From Pomphorhynchus laevis (lineage: Eukaryota > Acanthocephala > Palaeacanthocephala > Echinorhynchida > Pomphorhynchidae), in the NCBI GenBank assembly GCA_012934845.2, contig WNNJ02002122.1, positions 1 through 64,000 on the forward strand: 64,000 bases of DNA, written 5' to 3'. The notes under the pieces are model-generated. The model saw only the letters and a list, made by a program, of their open reading frames with translations. It was not told where the DNA came from and searched no databases. Positions within the stretch are counted from its first letter, which is position 1; each line of letters starts with the position of its first letter. Position numbers and translations under genes: made by a program. Below are positions 53,041-63,247 of this stretch, piece by piece.

Positions 53041-53201
53041 GTGCGTTAAAACTGTTAAATTTGCTGGATTGATCTGGAACTGGATTGATCAGGAACTGGA
53101 TTGATTGTATTTACTTTAGATCGTAAGTTGTTAATTTATTAGCCAAGAAAGTTCAAATATTAAGTAGTAGCAAATTGTATATTAATTGTAATATCTTGTA
53201 T

Positions 53202-53298
53202 ATCGCTGATATTTTATCCCAACCGTGATATACGTTCAATTAATTTCATTTCTTACGATCGCAGCACAAACTTTGAATGCAACATATTTCATATTCTT
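53202..53298. repeat. Direct repeat partner of 49121-49208
   Basis: See the partner. On the minus strand both contain a decayed coding stretch resembling the start of a LINE RT (xHGxDKISA). Confidence 0.75.
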
Positions 53299-53948
53299 TT
53301 TAAACTCGTTTACTAAAAATGTCGAATTAAAAATTAATTCTTTGAAATTGTCCTTATAAATAAAATAATTATTAATCGTTTTGATAAAATTTCAAAACAA
53401 AGAATTCACCTTTTTTCATTAAAAAAGGTGAATTCTAAAATTTATCAATGTTGTCTATGACGATGCCGTTTTTCTCCAATTAGCTATTAATTTAGAACAA
53501 TACGAAGTTTTTCCAGCTTGGTTTTCCCAGCTTGGCAATTAAGGAAATTGAAAACTAATTGTTTTTCTTTTTCAATTATTAAGCATACAATGAATTCTAA
53601 CTGAAATGACCCAAATAAAAAATAAGGCCTTTGCTATTGCTCAACCGTCAAATAGTACACTGTGACACTGTGATAATGACACCTAAATGTCACGGAAAAT
53701 TTTTGTCATTTTAAAAATGAAACTCGTAGAAAAAGCTTTACGTAAAAATTGAATACAATAACCCACTACGTAGAAAATTAAAAAATTAGTATTTTTAATT
53801 AAAGTATTTTGTCAAATATTAATTAAATATAATAATTAAATAATTAATCAAAATATTTTGATTATCACATAGAGGCGTTTCCTGTTGAAAAAATAAACTG
53901 ACCAAAACATGATGATAGATGTTTTATAGATAAATTTCAATAATTTTT
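53299..53948. other. AT-rich spacer, no gene seen
   Basis: Contains a short inverted repeat CACCTTTTTTCATTAAAAAA / GGTG near 53408-53435. No frame recognised. Confidence 0.45.
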
Positions 53949-54030
53949 TACAAGAAGGCGAGGAAACAGGAATATTTATTTGATTACAAAAATCCAATAT
54001 TTCGACGGCACGTCATCTTAAGGGTTGTAA
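53949..54030 (-). repeat. ~80-bp repeat with hammerhead-like stem (partner 54790-54880)
   Basis: On the minus strand: AAGATGACGTGCCGTCGAAA then TATTGGATTTTTG. Stem GACG-TGC-CGTC. Same orientation as the partner; they bracket a CR1 fragment and an RT fragment. Confidence 0.7.
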
Positions 54031-54668
54031 CCCTTCGTCCGTGACAAGGTCCGCTCGTCTAACTTAATTCTTCGTGACATCCGCCGTATCCGCCCCTTAT
54101 CGACTTCCGTTCTTGTATGTCTTTTATTTCAACGCTTCTTTTCCCTAAAATCGATTACTGCCTTAGCCTTTTCGCCAATTCTCCAAAATCCATCATCCTA
54201 CCACTACAACGCATAATCAACACCGCCGTTCGAGTGCTCTTTCGTCTCCGTCGCTTCGACCACATATCCACATATTTTGCCCAACTCTCCTGGCACACCA
54301 TCCAGATCCGTATCAAACTCCGCCTTTTTCTCGTAACTTTTCGTCGCATCGCTGTCGGCTCCCCATCGTTCATCAACCTTCCTTTCTTAGACGATACTCG
54401 CCCCACCTCGCTATCGCTTCGTTCCTGTCATACCCTCTTACTCCACGTTCCTAATTACTCCAACAACTACGGTCTCCGATCCTTCCTCGTCGCCGCCTCA
54501 CTCACCTGGAATCAACTCCCTCTCGACGTCCGCCGCGCCCCCTCCTTTATCAAATTCAAACATCTCCTCCGTTCACACCTTCTCGACACCTGATTCACAG
54601 TCTTGTTTTGTTGTGGTCATGTAAGCGTGCGCTGGCACGCATTTGCCACGTTAAAATAAATCGTTTTT
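54029..54668 (+). mobile_element. CR1 subfamily B 3' fragment
   Basis: Starts at FVRDKVRSSN-coding sequence, changes frame once near 54095, then runs open as 158 codons (54117-54593; FRLRRFDHISTYFAQLSW, SPSFINLPFLDDTRPTSLSL, LTWNQLPLDVRRAPSFIKFK, LLRSHLLDT). Very close to the ends of the 43 kb and 49 kb copies. 3' hairpin GCGTGC-GCTG-GCACGC at 54625-54640 and TTAAAATAAAT tail. Confidence 0.85.
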
Positions 54669-54805
54669 TAATGATCAAGTCATCAGCATATTTAAAGCAC
54701 GATGAATTCTGACAGCAGACTCTAAAATTATCTACATACACACTGAAAAGTAACGGCGATAGGAAACTACCTTGAGTAATACGAATTATTACAAGAAGGC
54801 GTGGA
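54663..54805 (-). pseudogene. LINE RT palm fragment
   Basis: The minus strand encodes IRITQGSFLSPLLFSVYVDN and SSCFKYADDLIIKK: the QG box and YADD palm of an RT, with the QG-to-palm distance of a normal enzyme. No other domain is attached. Wedged between a CR1 3' end and an ~80-bp repeat. Confidence 0.65.
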
Positions 54806-54885
54806 AACAAATATTTATTTGATTACAAAAATCCAATATTTCGACGGCACTACGGCACGTCATATTCAGGGTTGTAGTTGGAATA
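54790..54885 (-). repeat. ~80-bp repeat (partner 53949-54030)
   Basis: Differs from the partner mainly by an 8-bp duplication (GGCACTACGGCAC). Confidence 0.7.
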
Positions 54886-55145
54886 GTTTAATAATAAATG
54901 ATTAAATTTTAATTATTCTAAATTATTAAAATTTAATAATTAAATTTTATTATTATAAATTAATAATAATTTAATGATTAAATTTGTAATTTAATAATCA
55001 AAAAATTAAAAAATTGTTAAACTATTCTAACTATAATAAATAACATTCAAGATTAATATATACAAACTTACAAAACCCTTATCCTATTAACGTATATCAA
55101 ATTAGTAATCTACACATCTAATTACAAACTTGTCTATACCGCAAC
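54886..55145. other. AT-rich spacer
   Basis: TTAATAAT-type low-complexity sequence, no gene seen. Confidence 0.5.
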
Positions 55146-55335
55146 TGTGGTGTCACATTGATCACTATCTTGTTTATAAAGTTTACTATCTTGTTTATAT
55201 CTATTATTACCTATTACTATTTGTAGATTCGTGAATAAAAGCCATTTTATTCTCTTTGGTTATCACAGCAACGTCCATTGGATAATTGGGCTCTGATCTG
55301 ACCATTCGAGCGGCCTTCGAACATGCCCAGAGGAA
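55146..55335 (+). repeat. 5' LTR (with shared 12-bp extension)
   Basis: Starts TGTGGTGTCACATTGATCAC, contains a GTGAATAAAAGCC polyadenylation-like signal, reaches a TG...CA end at 55323 and stays identical to the right copy through 55335. Confidence 0.8.
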
Positions 55336-58300
55336 TAATCACTGCTCACGCAAAATTGTGAACATGCTCACAATTTTATTCACGGGTTGTCTGGAATTGT
55401 GATCGATGGAATCTCTGTTCAAGCCGGATACACTTAAACTGACCACAGACTGTCCTGATGTAGAACGCGAATGGCGCCACTGGCGATATCACTTTGAAAC
55501 TTCGATTAAACGTCTCAAAATCAATTTTGCAGATGACAAGCTTGATCTTCTGAAAATATCAATTTCAGCTCAGTTATTTGATAAGATCGATGAATGTTCA
55601 AATTATGACTCAGCAATGGATTTACTCGACAAATCATTCATAAAAGCTACAAATTCGGTTTACAATCGACATTTGTTATGCTCGGCCAGACAAGCTCTCG
55701 ATGAATCTATATCTAATTATGTGGATCGTCTTGAAACGCTTGCTCGTAAATGTACTTTTAAGGATGTGAAAGCTAACGAGCTGCGTGACATGCTCATTTG
55801 CGATTTATTTATTACGGGATTGCAGTCAAATGAAATTCGTCAGCGCATACTCGAAACCAATGACATGGATAAAGAGAAAGCGTATCAAGTCGCTCGAACA
55901 ATTGAAGCAGCTCAAATTCAATCAAACGAATATCGACACATCCGAATTCACAGTAAATGCCATGAAAGAGCCCAAAGCTCTAAACTAAATACTGATAACT
56001 CAGAAAATGAAGAATCTATTGCTCTAGTTCAAAAGATAAGCAAGAAAAAATGCTACTTTTGTGGTGGAGCTATGCATACCCGCAATCGCTGTCCAGCCCG
56101 GGATGCTGAATGTTCATTTTGCTCAAAACGTGGGCACTACGAGAAAGTTTGTCGAGCTAAGATGTTTCGATCGCGGCAAAAATATAATCGTAGTACTCGA
56201 CCATATACGTCCGACGGTGAATCACTTAATATCATCTTTTGTCAAAATGCGAATAGTGATGCATTAAAGCTAAACGACATGACGGTACAAGTTCGTGTTA
56301 GGACTCAAAAGCTGGATGCGCTTATCGACACTGGAAGCTCTTCCAATTTCGTCGATTCTTCAGTAATTCGCAAATTAGGTGTTCCTACAGAATCTTGTTG
56401 TGTTAGGATTTCCATGGCTGATTCATCGTTTACCTCTGTATGCGAGGAACAATGTGTGATATCGATATCTTACTGTAATCGCAACTATTCTGACGTTCAA
56501 TGTTTCGTCATGTCTCACCTATGCCGTGATTTGATAATTGGTCATCTATTCTTGCGCCTACATTCAAGTATTTCCATTCGACTTCGAGGAAATAATAAGC
56601 AAGAGATATTGACAATTGGACAATTATCTAGCATGGAAATCAATTTACCGTCGTTATTTTCAGACGATTTCAAAGACTGGAAACCTGTAGCAATTCTGTC
56701 TCGACGACGTAATATCGAAGATAATAGCTTTATTGCTTTTGAAGTAAAACGAATGTTGGCCGAGGGAATCATCGAGCACAGTCGATCACCATGGCGCGCG
56801 CAAGTTCTTATTGCAAACAGGGAAAGACGTCGTCGTCTTGTTGTAGATTATTTACAGACAGTAAATAGATTCACTGTACTTGACGCTTACCTCATGCCCT
56901 GAATAGACGACTTAATTGATACCATATCGAGCAATAACGTGTTTAGCACTCTAGATCTCAAAAGTGCTTATCATCAAGTTCCCTTACGAGCAAACGAAAT
57001 TTTTTGACGGCATTCGAGGCTGATGGTAAACTCTATCAATTTCAGCGAATGCCATTCGAACTCACGAATGCTGTGGCCGCTTTCCAACGAATAATCAACG
57101 AGATAATAGAGAAAGAAAACTTAACCGGCACATACTCAAATCTCGACGACAAGTTTGTGTGCGGCTAAACCCAGTAAGAACACGATACAAATCTGGCAAA
57201 CTTTCGTGAAATTGCTTCTAAGTACCGAATAACACTAAATGAATCAAAGTGTATTTTTAATAAGACGATGGTCAATATTCTGGGATATCAAGTTGGCAAT
57301 GGTATTAAACGGCCTGATCCTAATCGTGTTTCATCTTTGCGAGAACTGCAAGTACCTCAAAATAAACCTAAACTGCGAAGAATTGTTATCCTCTTCTCTC
57401 ATTATTCCAAATGGATTCAAAATTTTTGTAGCAGATTCGTTCGTTAGCTGAAACTACGAATTTTCCTATTACACCGGTAGCAAGGCGCTATTTTGATCTA
57501 ATTCGTGATCTCATTATTTCAGCTACACTAACACCCATCGATTTCAACAAGACATTTACAGTTGAGACTGACGCCTCTTTCCATGCCATCCATGCGGTAT
57601 TAATACAGGATAACAAACCCGTTGCCTTTTATTCACATACCCTTAGCAAGATTGCCGTTGGACATTCCGCTATTGAGAAGGAGGCTCTCGCCATCGTCGA
57701 AGCATTACGATATTGGATGCACCATTTGTCTGGTCGAACTTTCAATGTTCTAACTGATCAAAGGTCTGTCTCATTTATATTTTGCAGGAATCATAAGAGT
57801 AAAATAAAAAATGAAAAGGTGCAAAGATGGCGTCTCGATTTATCTGAATTTAAGTATTGCATCATTTATCGGCCTAGAAAGTTGAATTGTGTGACCGACT
57901 CAATGTCTAGGGATATCTGTGCATCAAGTTACGGGTTTTTCAACAAACAAAAAGATTTAAAGCTCCTTTACGAACTTCACGCGACACTTTACCACCCTGG
58001 AGTCAATCGTTTGTACTATTTTATTCAATCTAATCAACTCTCATATAGCTCCCAAGATGTTCGTTATGTTGTCTCTCATTGCGTTACATGTTCTTTGTTG
58101 AAACCGGACTTCTTTAAGCCTGCAAAGACCGCCCTTATCAGAGCTACGAAACCCTTCGAAAGGATGTCACTTGACTTTAAAGGGTCATTGCCTAGTTCAT
58201 CAGGCAAGAAATATTTGATGAGAGTCATCGATGAATATTCTCGATATCCGTTTGCTTTCGCATGCCGAGATATGTCCACACAAACAGTAATTAATTGTCT

Positions 58301-59119
58301 ACGCAGCATTGTGTCAATATTTGGCCCTTCTGAATTTGTTCATTCAGATCGCGGGTCATCCTTCATGTCGAAAGAATTCACAGATTATCTGAGCAGTATT
58401 GGTACGGCAGCAAGTCATTCTTCTCCGTACAATCCGGTCGGTAACGGACAGATCGAGCGCTACAACGGCATTTTATGGAGCGCTATACTTTTGCAGCTTA
58501 GAGACTACAATCGACCTGTTGATGCTTGGGATACTGTTCTCACTGAATGTCTTCAATCTATCCGTGGACTGTTATGTATCGCTACCGGTTTGATACCCCA
58601 CGATCGTATCTTTAACTTCCCTAGACGTCCGCTAGCAAAAATTGAACTTGCCCAAATGGCTATGTAATCCCGGTCCTGTATTCGTACGAAACTTCTACAA
58701 GCATGATAAATATGACGAGAAATTGCTTAAAGCAAAACTGATAAACGCTAATCCTAACACTGCACATATTGAATTTCCATCTGGGAAGGAAGCGAATATA
58801 TCAACTCGGCATCTATCTCGTTGTCCTTCAGAAACCTGCATTTACAAGGATCCAAACAATGTGGATATTTATAATCCTGGAACATTAAGGACCGATGACG
58901 ACAACAGTCTAGACAGTTTTGATACTAACCAGCTGTCTGGAGATAACAACGATGGAAAGAAATACGATGTCTCAGACAATATTGATAAGAACGTGAACTC
59001 AAAGAAGACTTCAATTCCCGATGCAAATCTTCATCCTGTAGCTACTCAAGAATTCTACCGACGAAGTACCAGGAGTCAAAGAAGTCCAGCTTACTTCCAA
59101 AATTATCACATGGGATGAA

Positions 59120-59309
59120 TGTGGTATCACATTGATCACTATCTTGTTTATCAAGTTTACTATCTTGTTTATATCTATTATTACCTATTACTATTTGTAG
59201 ATTCGTGAATAAAAGCCATTTTATTCTCTTTGGTTATCACAGCAACGTCCATTGGATAATAGGGCTCTGATCTGACCATTCGAGCGGCCTTCGAACATGC
59301 CCAGAGGAA
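59120..59309 (+). repeat. 3' LTR (with shared 12-bp extension)
   Basis: About 98% identical to 55146-55335. The last 12-13 bases (ATGCCCAGAGGAA) are also the start codon region of the R2-type LINE that follows. Confidence 0.8.
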
Positions 59310-60958
59310 AGGCGTCTAATCACACGCTTTGCTGCGGATGCAATGGCCCTTCAGCAAAGTGCAAAGGTTGCAGATGCGCGTAGGCAGGAGTTCCTTGCGC
59401 GAATTGTCGTGCACTCGATTGTAACAATCGCGTACATATTGGACCACTAATGGTGTCTTTGACTTCTGCTGCAGAACCAATAAGTAGAGTGGAGGACTTG
59501 AATGCCCTTAGTATTGTACAAAATCAGAATCCAGTTTCAAGCGACGGACCACAACCTACATCACAACAAAGACAACGTGATGCTGCAGACTGTGTAAATC
59601 AGGAAAGGCCCAGTGAGTATATAACACTAGACACAATATACGACAGCGTAATTCACTGGAAACCAAATCTTATCCACCTACCAAAATTCAACGTTGCAAA
59701 GCAGTTTGTCTTAATCATATCTAAACTTCTGGAGGAATTCAATTCGAATTCATCAAAAGCATGTATAGCTTTGAAGATGATAACTATCCTATATCAGCTA
59801 TTACTACAAAGGATATGCTCGAATAAAGTTAGTGTTATAATAAAAACGCTTACTCGCCGTCTGCAATTAGGGAAAGAGGGGCACTTAGATACACTTTTTT
59901 CTAAGGCCCTATTCCTGCAAATTAAAAGCAAGTCTCAACCCAAGGCTACAACAAACACCAGATCTGCGATGATCCAAAACATATTTAAACTTACCCGGAA
60001 TGGGAAATTTAAAAACGCCGAAGATTGCTGAAATTCAAAGGCCAAACGTCAAGAATACTAGACACGTCTGAACCATTTGAAGGATATACTGTTCTTAATA
60101 AACTAACGGATCTACACCCAAAGCAAGCTCAAGTAGATCCAAGTTGCATTCTTAGCTCACCGCTTGATGGATGCTCTTTGTACAATAACATCATATTTCA
60201 TGATATTACACACGATGATGTAATAGCTGCTTGCAAGAAAACACAAGGATCAGCGGGACTATCCGGGATGGATGCGAAAATTTGGCGTGATTTACTGACA
60301 CAGCACGGTAATGAGTTAAAACAACTAGCTGAGAAAATTGCAGATTTTGCAGTACGCATCGCAACAACTTGAATAAATGATACTCACCTTGAAGCTTTTA
60401 AAGTATGCAGGCTGATACCATTGGATAATTGTCCAGGTATTCGCCCCATTGGAATCGAAGAAGTACTGCGTCGAATTGTAGGAAGAATGATCTCCAAGCG
60501 CATTCGCGGTGAGTTGATTAAGGTTGCGGGCAAATTTCAGCTATGTGCTGGGCAACGATGCGGAATAGAATCGGCAATCTATTCGATTAGAAGAAAATTT
60601 GAAAAGTCGAATAATAAGTGTGTTCTATACTAGATGCCCAAAACGCATTTAATTGTGCAAATAGACATACAGCTCTTCAAAACATAAACAAAATATGTCA
60701 GTCAATGACGATTATACTAAGTAATTGTTACACATCACCTACATCCATGGCATTGGAGAACGAGTTATTATGCTCAAAGGAAGGATTCACGCAGGGCGAC
60801 CCCCTCGCGATGGCTGCATACGCAGCTGCCTCACTTCCGCTCATCAGAGAGTTAGAAAATAGAATTCCCGAGATAATGCATCAGTGGTACTCGGACGATG
60901 GCGCATGCGTTGGATCCTACGAACATTTGGTTTCCCTATGGAATACCCTGCAAGAAAT

Positions 60959-61305
60959 AATTAAATCAGCTAACTGAGTCTACGTATTTAATATAATTAT
61001 AAACTAAAGAAAACATAATAATGCTAAATCAAAATTTTATAATTAAATAATAAAATTAATAATTGTTTTTAGATTTTCTATAATTTAATCAAGTTAAAAT
61101 AAAAAATTGAAATTTAAAATAAAAGTCATTTTTATGAATTGACTAATAAATAACAGACGTTGTATCAGAATAAGAATTAGAGGTCATCAGGAGGAACTGC
61201 TATGCTATCAGGTTTCGGCCCCTAACTCCTCTACCCAGCATACAGCCGGGCCAAATACATGCTAATAATGAATTTCCTCTGATAAAGCTATCTAGTATCT
61301 TATTC
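60959..61305. repeat. Dispersed repeat R-A, copy 3
   Basis: The fullest copy. Matches 17212-17620 in its left part and 26041-26235 at its start and right part. Contains the nested hairpin GAGGAA (61191-61196) / CTCCTC (61226-61231) with inner CTGCTA-TGC-TATCAG. Inserted between palm and thumb of the R2-type LINE. Confidence 0.75.
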
Positions 61306-61319
61306 TAATACAAAGTATA

Positions 61320-61568
61320 TTATTTATTATCCATCCATAAAAATTTGCCACTTAAGAGTTTGAATTTATTCTTTATATTATTGTGTTGATTTATATATTT
61401 TACTATTTTCAGCTTGGTGTTATTTTTATAGTAACCTAGTTTAAAATATGTATCTATTAAATTATTAAAATGATTTTGAAGAAAGCCAATATCATTACAA
61501 ATTGTTGCAATTCTTAAAATTTCATTATTTAATGTGTTATATTTTATATTATAATATATATATGTCAT
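61320..61568 (-). pseudogene. Possible Penelope-like RT thumb fragment
   Basis: An 82-codon minus frame, LNNEILRIATICNDIGFLQN then LIDTYFKLGYYKNNTKLKIV. It shares the pattern NE..RI..IC(S/N)...L....GY/F with the post-palm part of the Penelope element at 145-1654 (QNEACRIIRVCSEPARR, ILANRGFTKREI). Very AT-rich, so the likeness could be chance. Confidence 0.35.
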
Positions 61569-62960
61569 GGTTAATATATATAGTCATGGTTTTGGATATC
61601 ACATCAATCCGTCGAAATGCACTCTCCTCATATAACAATCCTCACAAATAGGATTATTAAGAGAATTATTCTTTAGGCAAAATAATGTTCAAGTTGTGTC
61701 AACAGAGGTGAAGATACTCAGTAGCTTCATAGGTCAATCAGACTACATCGAAGAAATGGTTAAGAAGACTGCAGATGATTGGATACAAAAGATCAAATTA
61801 TAAACAGATATAGCTGTCGTAGATAGCCACTCAGCTTTCATACTGCTCATCAAGAGTCTACAGTTCAGATGGACACACCTAAAAAGAACAACTCTAAAAG
61901 AACTAGATTCATTATTATTATTCATTATTATTCACAGATAATCGGGCAAAGTATATCACTCGAAATGTGATATAATTGTTCAACTACCAATTAAACTAGG
62001 GGCTTGGAATAAATAAATCTAGCTCAAATACGTCACAAGAATACACATTTTCATTACGAATGTGGGCACCTATGAACGACCTCGCTTGCTCACAATGAGA
62101 AATTATTCAATCACAAAATTGCCCTGCAAATGAAGGAAGAATAAAAATTGCGATACAAAGAAATGCAAATGCAGGTATTTGACGAACTAACAAGAATAGA
62201 AAAGAAGAATATAAAACATATAACTAATAATTCTGGAACCTCGTCATGGCTCAGCACTTTTTCTGTTACACAAACTGGCCGATGCTTATCGAAGCAACAA
62301 TTTCAAGACCCCCGATATAAGAGAGATATGGATGGGAACCATTAAACACCCCATCCGAATGTATTTGTGGAATACCTTTAATACGACGTAACACAATAAG
62401 AGACAAGATCGCATTAGCAATTCGTGATGTGTGTGTCAATGTTGTTATTGAGCCGTTACTCCTACCAGTTCCAGATTTAATGCTATTTGATAATATCGGT
62501 ACAACCACAGAGAAGTCGGCTTGACTAGACATAGCATGCAATAATCTATTCGGAACAACGATGGAGCGGTCATTCATGCACGTTTGTGTTTTTAACTCGC
62601 TTGCCTCATTGTATTACCAACGGATGAACGATTCGCATAATTATCATGAGAATAGAAAACGAGACAAATATGATGAACGAGTGGCAAAAATCGAGTTCTC
62701 CGGATTTCACCCTCTCACGTTTACTGCGCTCGGACACATAGGTCCTGATGCAGAAAGAGTATTACGACAGATCGCACGCCAACAGGCGGTAAAACACAAT
62801 ACACCCTATCATGAATGCATCACTTAAAAGAACCATATCATTCATCCTCGCAAAAAGTGTATCGTTGGCGATTTGACGAGCATTCATAAGAAACCTCAAC
62901 AGTCAAGCGAATCCATTCAATGATTCGCCAAACCTACATTAATCCAAATGTTTTGAAATA

Positions 62961-63086
62961 ACAACTCGGTCAAGGCCTATTTAAAGGAACTTACACATTT
63001 TAAAATTTAATAAAAAAATTTTAATAATTAAAAAAATTAATAATTAAATTTTACTATTATTAAATTTACTATTACTATTATTTCTG
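62961..63086. repeat. R2-type LINE 3' UTR end and AT/TTA-rich tail
   Basis: GTCAAGGCCTATTTAAAGGA and ACTTACACATTTT match 37985-38035. Followed by (ATT)n-like sequence that joins the truncated CR1. Confidence 0.55.
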
Positions 63087-63247
63087 ATATTGCCCAGCTC
63101 AATTTAGCTCGCATTGAGAAACATCGACGTGAAACAAACGGCAAGTCATCCTTATCTATACGTCAAATCAATGGAAATTTTCACGTTGTACACACAAGGC
63201 CAAAAATTCGATGGCGTCCCATCTCTCCCCCTTGTCTTCTTCGCTAG
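63087..63247 (+). pseudogene. CR1 ORF1 C-terminal end (5'-truncated)
   Basis: Reads SDIAQLNLARIEKHRRETNG, KSSLSIRQINGNFHVVHTRP and KIRWRPISPPCLLR, stop TAG at 63245-63247. Same subfamily as the 31-35 kb copy. The truncation point lies within ORF1; the last 37 nt overlap ORF2. Confidence 0.75.

Larger units (their letters stand above)
55146..59309 (+). mobile_element. Ty3/Gypsy-type LTR retrotransposon fossil
   Basis: A complete-length copy bounded by ~180-190-bp LTRs. Parts in order: gag with two zinc knuckles and an aspartic protease (LIDTGSSSNFV) at about 55.4-56.7 kb; reverse transcriptase and RNase H at about 56.7-57.8 kb; integrase with an HHCC-type N-terminus and DDE core (MSLDFKG, HSDRGSSF, NGQIERYNG) at about 57.9-58.65 kb; a C-terminal tail to ~59.1 kb. 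The gag-protease-RT-RNase H-integrase order and the motifs place it in Ty3/Gypsy. No envelope-like frame seen. It is broken, at about three to five places. The two LTRs differ at about three positions, so the insertion is fairly recent. The right LTR directly precedes an R2-type LINE. Confidence 0.85.
59297..62960 (+). pseudogene. R2-type LINE, copy 6: CXC N-terminus to endonuclease, interrupted by a repeat
   Basis: ATG 59297: MPRGKASNHTLCCGCNGPS, AKCKGCRCA, a stop, then GVPCANCRALDCNNR, the CXC-like cluster. Pre-RT: SVIIKTLTRRLQLGKEGHLD and YTVLNKLTDLHPKQAQVDPS. RT: KTQGSAGLSGMDAKIWRDLL, RPIGIEEVLRRIVGRMISKR, LCAGQRCGIES, AQNAFNCANRHTALQNI, KEGFTQGDPLAMAAYAAASL and palm HQWYSDDGACVG (YSDD, ~60900). 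A repeat (60956 to ~61640) cuts in. The frame resumes at SSFIGQSDYIEEMVKKTADD, LIKSLQFRWTHLKR, SSWLS, CICGIPL (zinc finger remnant), RRNTIRDKIALAIRD, EPLLLPVPD, then ERSFMHVCVFN, where the family's usual acidic residue (FFDxRVFN in remembered relatives) is His. C-terminal HENRKRDKYDERVAKIEF closes the ORF at ~62827. Six or more breaks. Confidence 0.8.
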
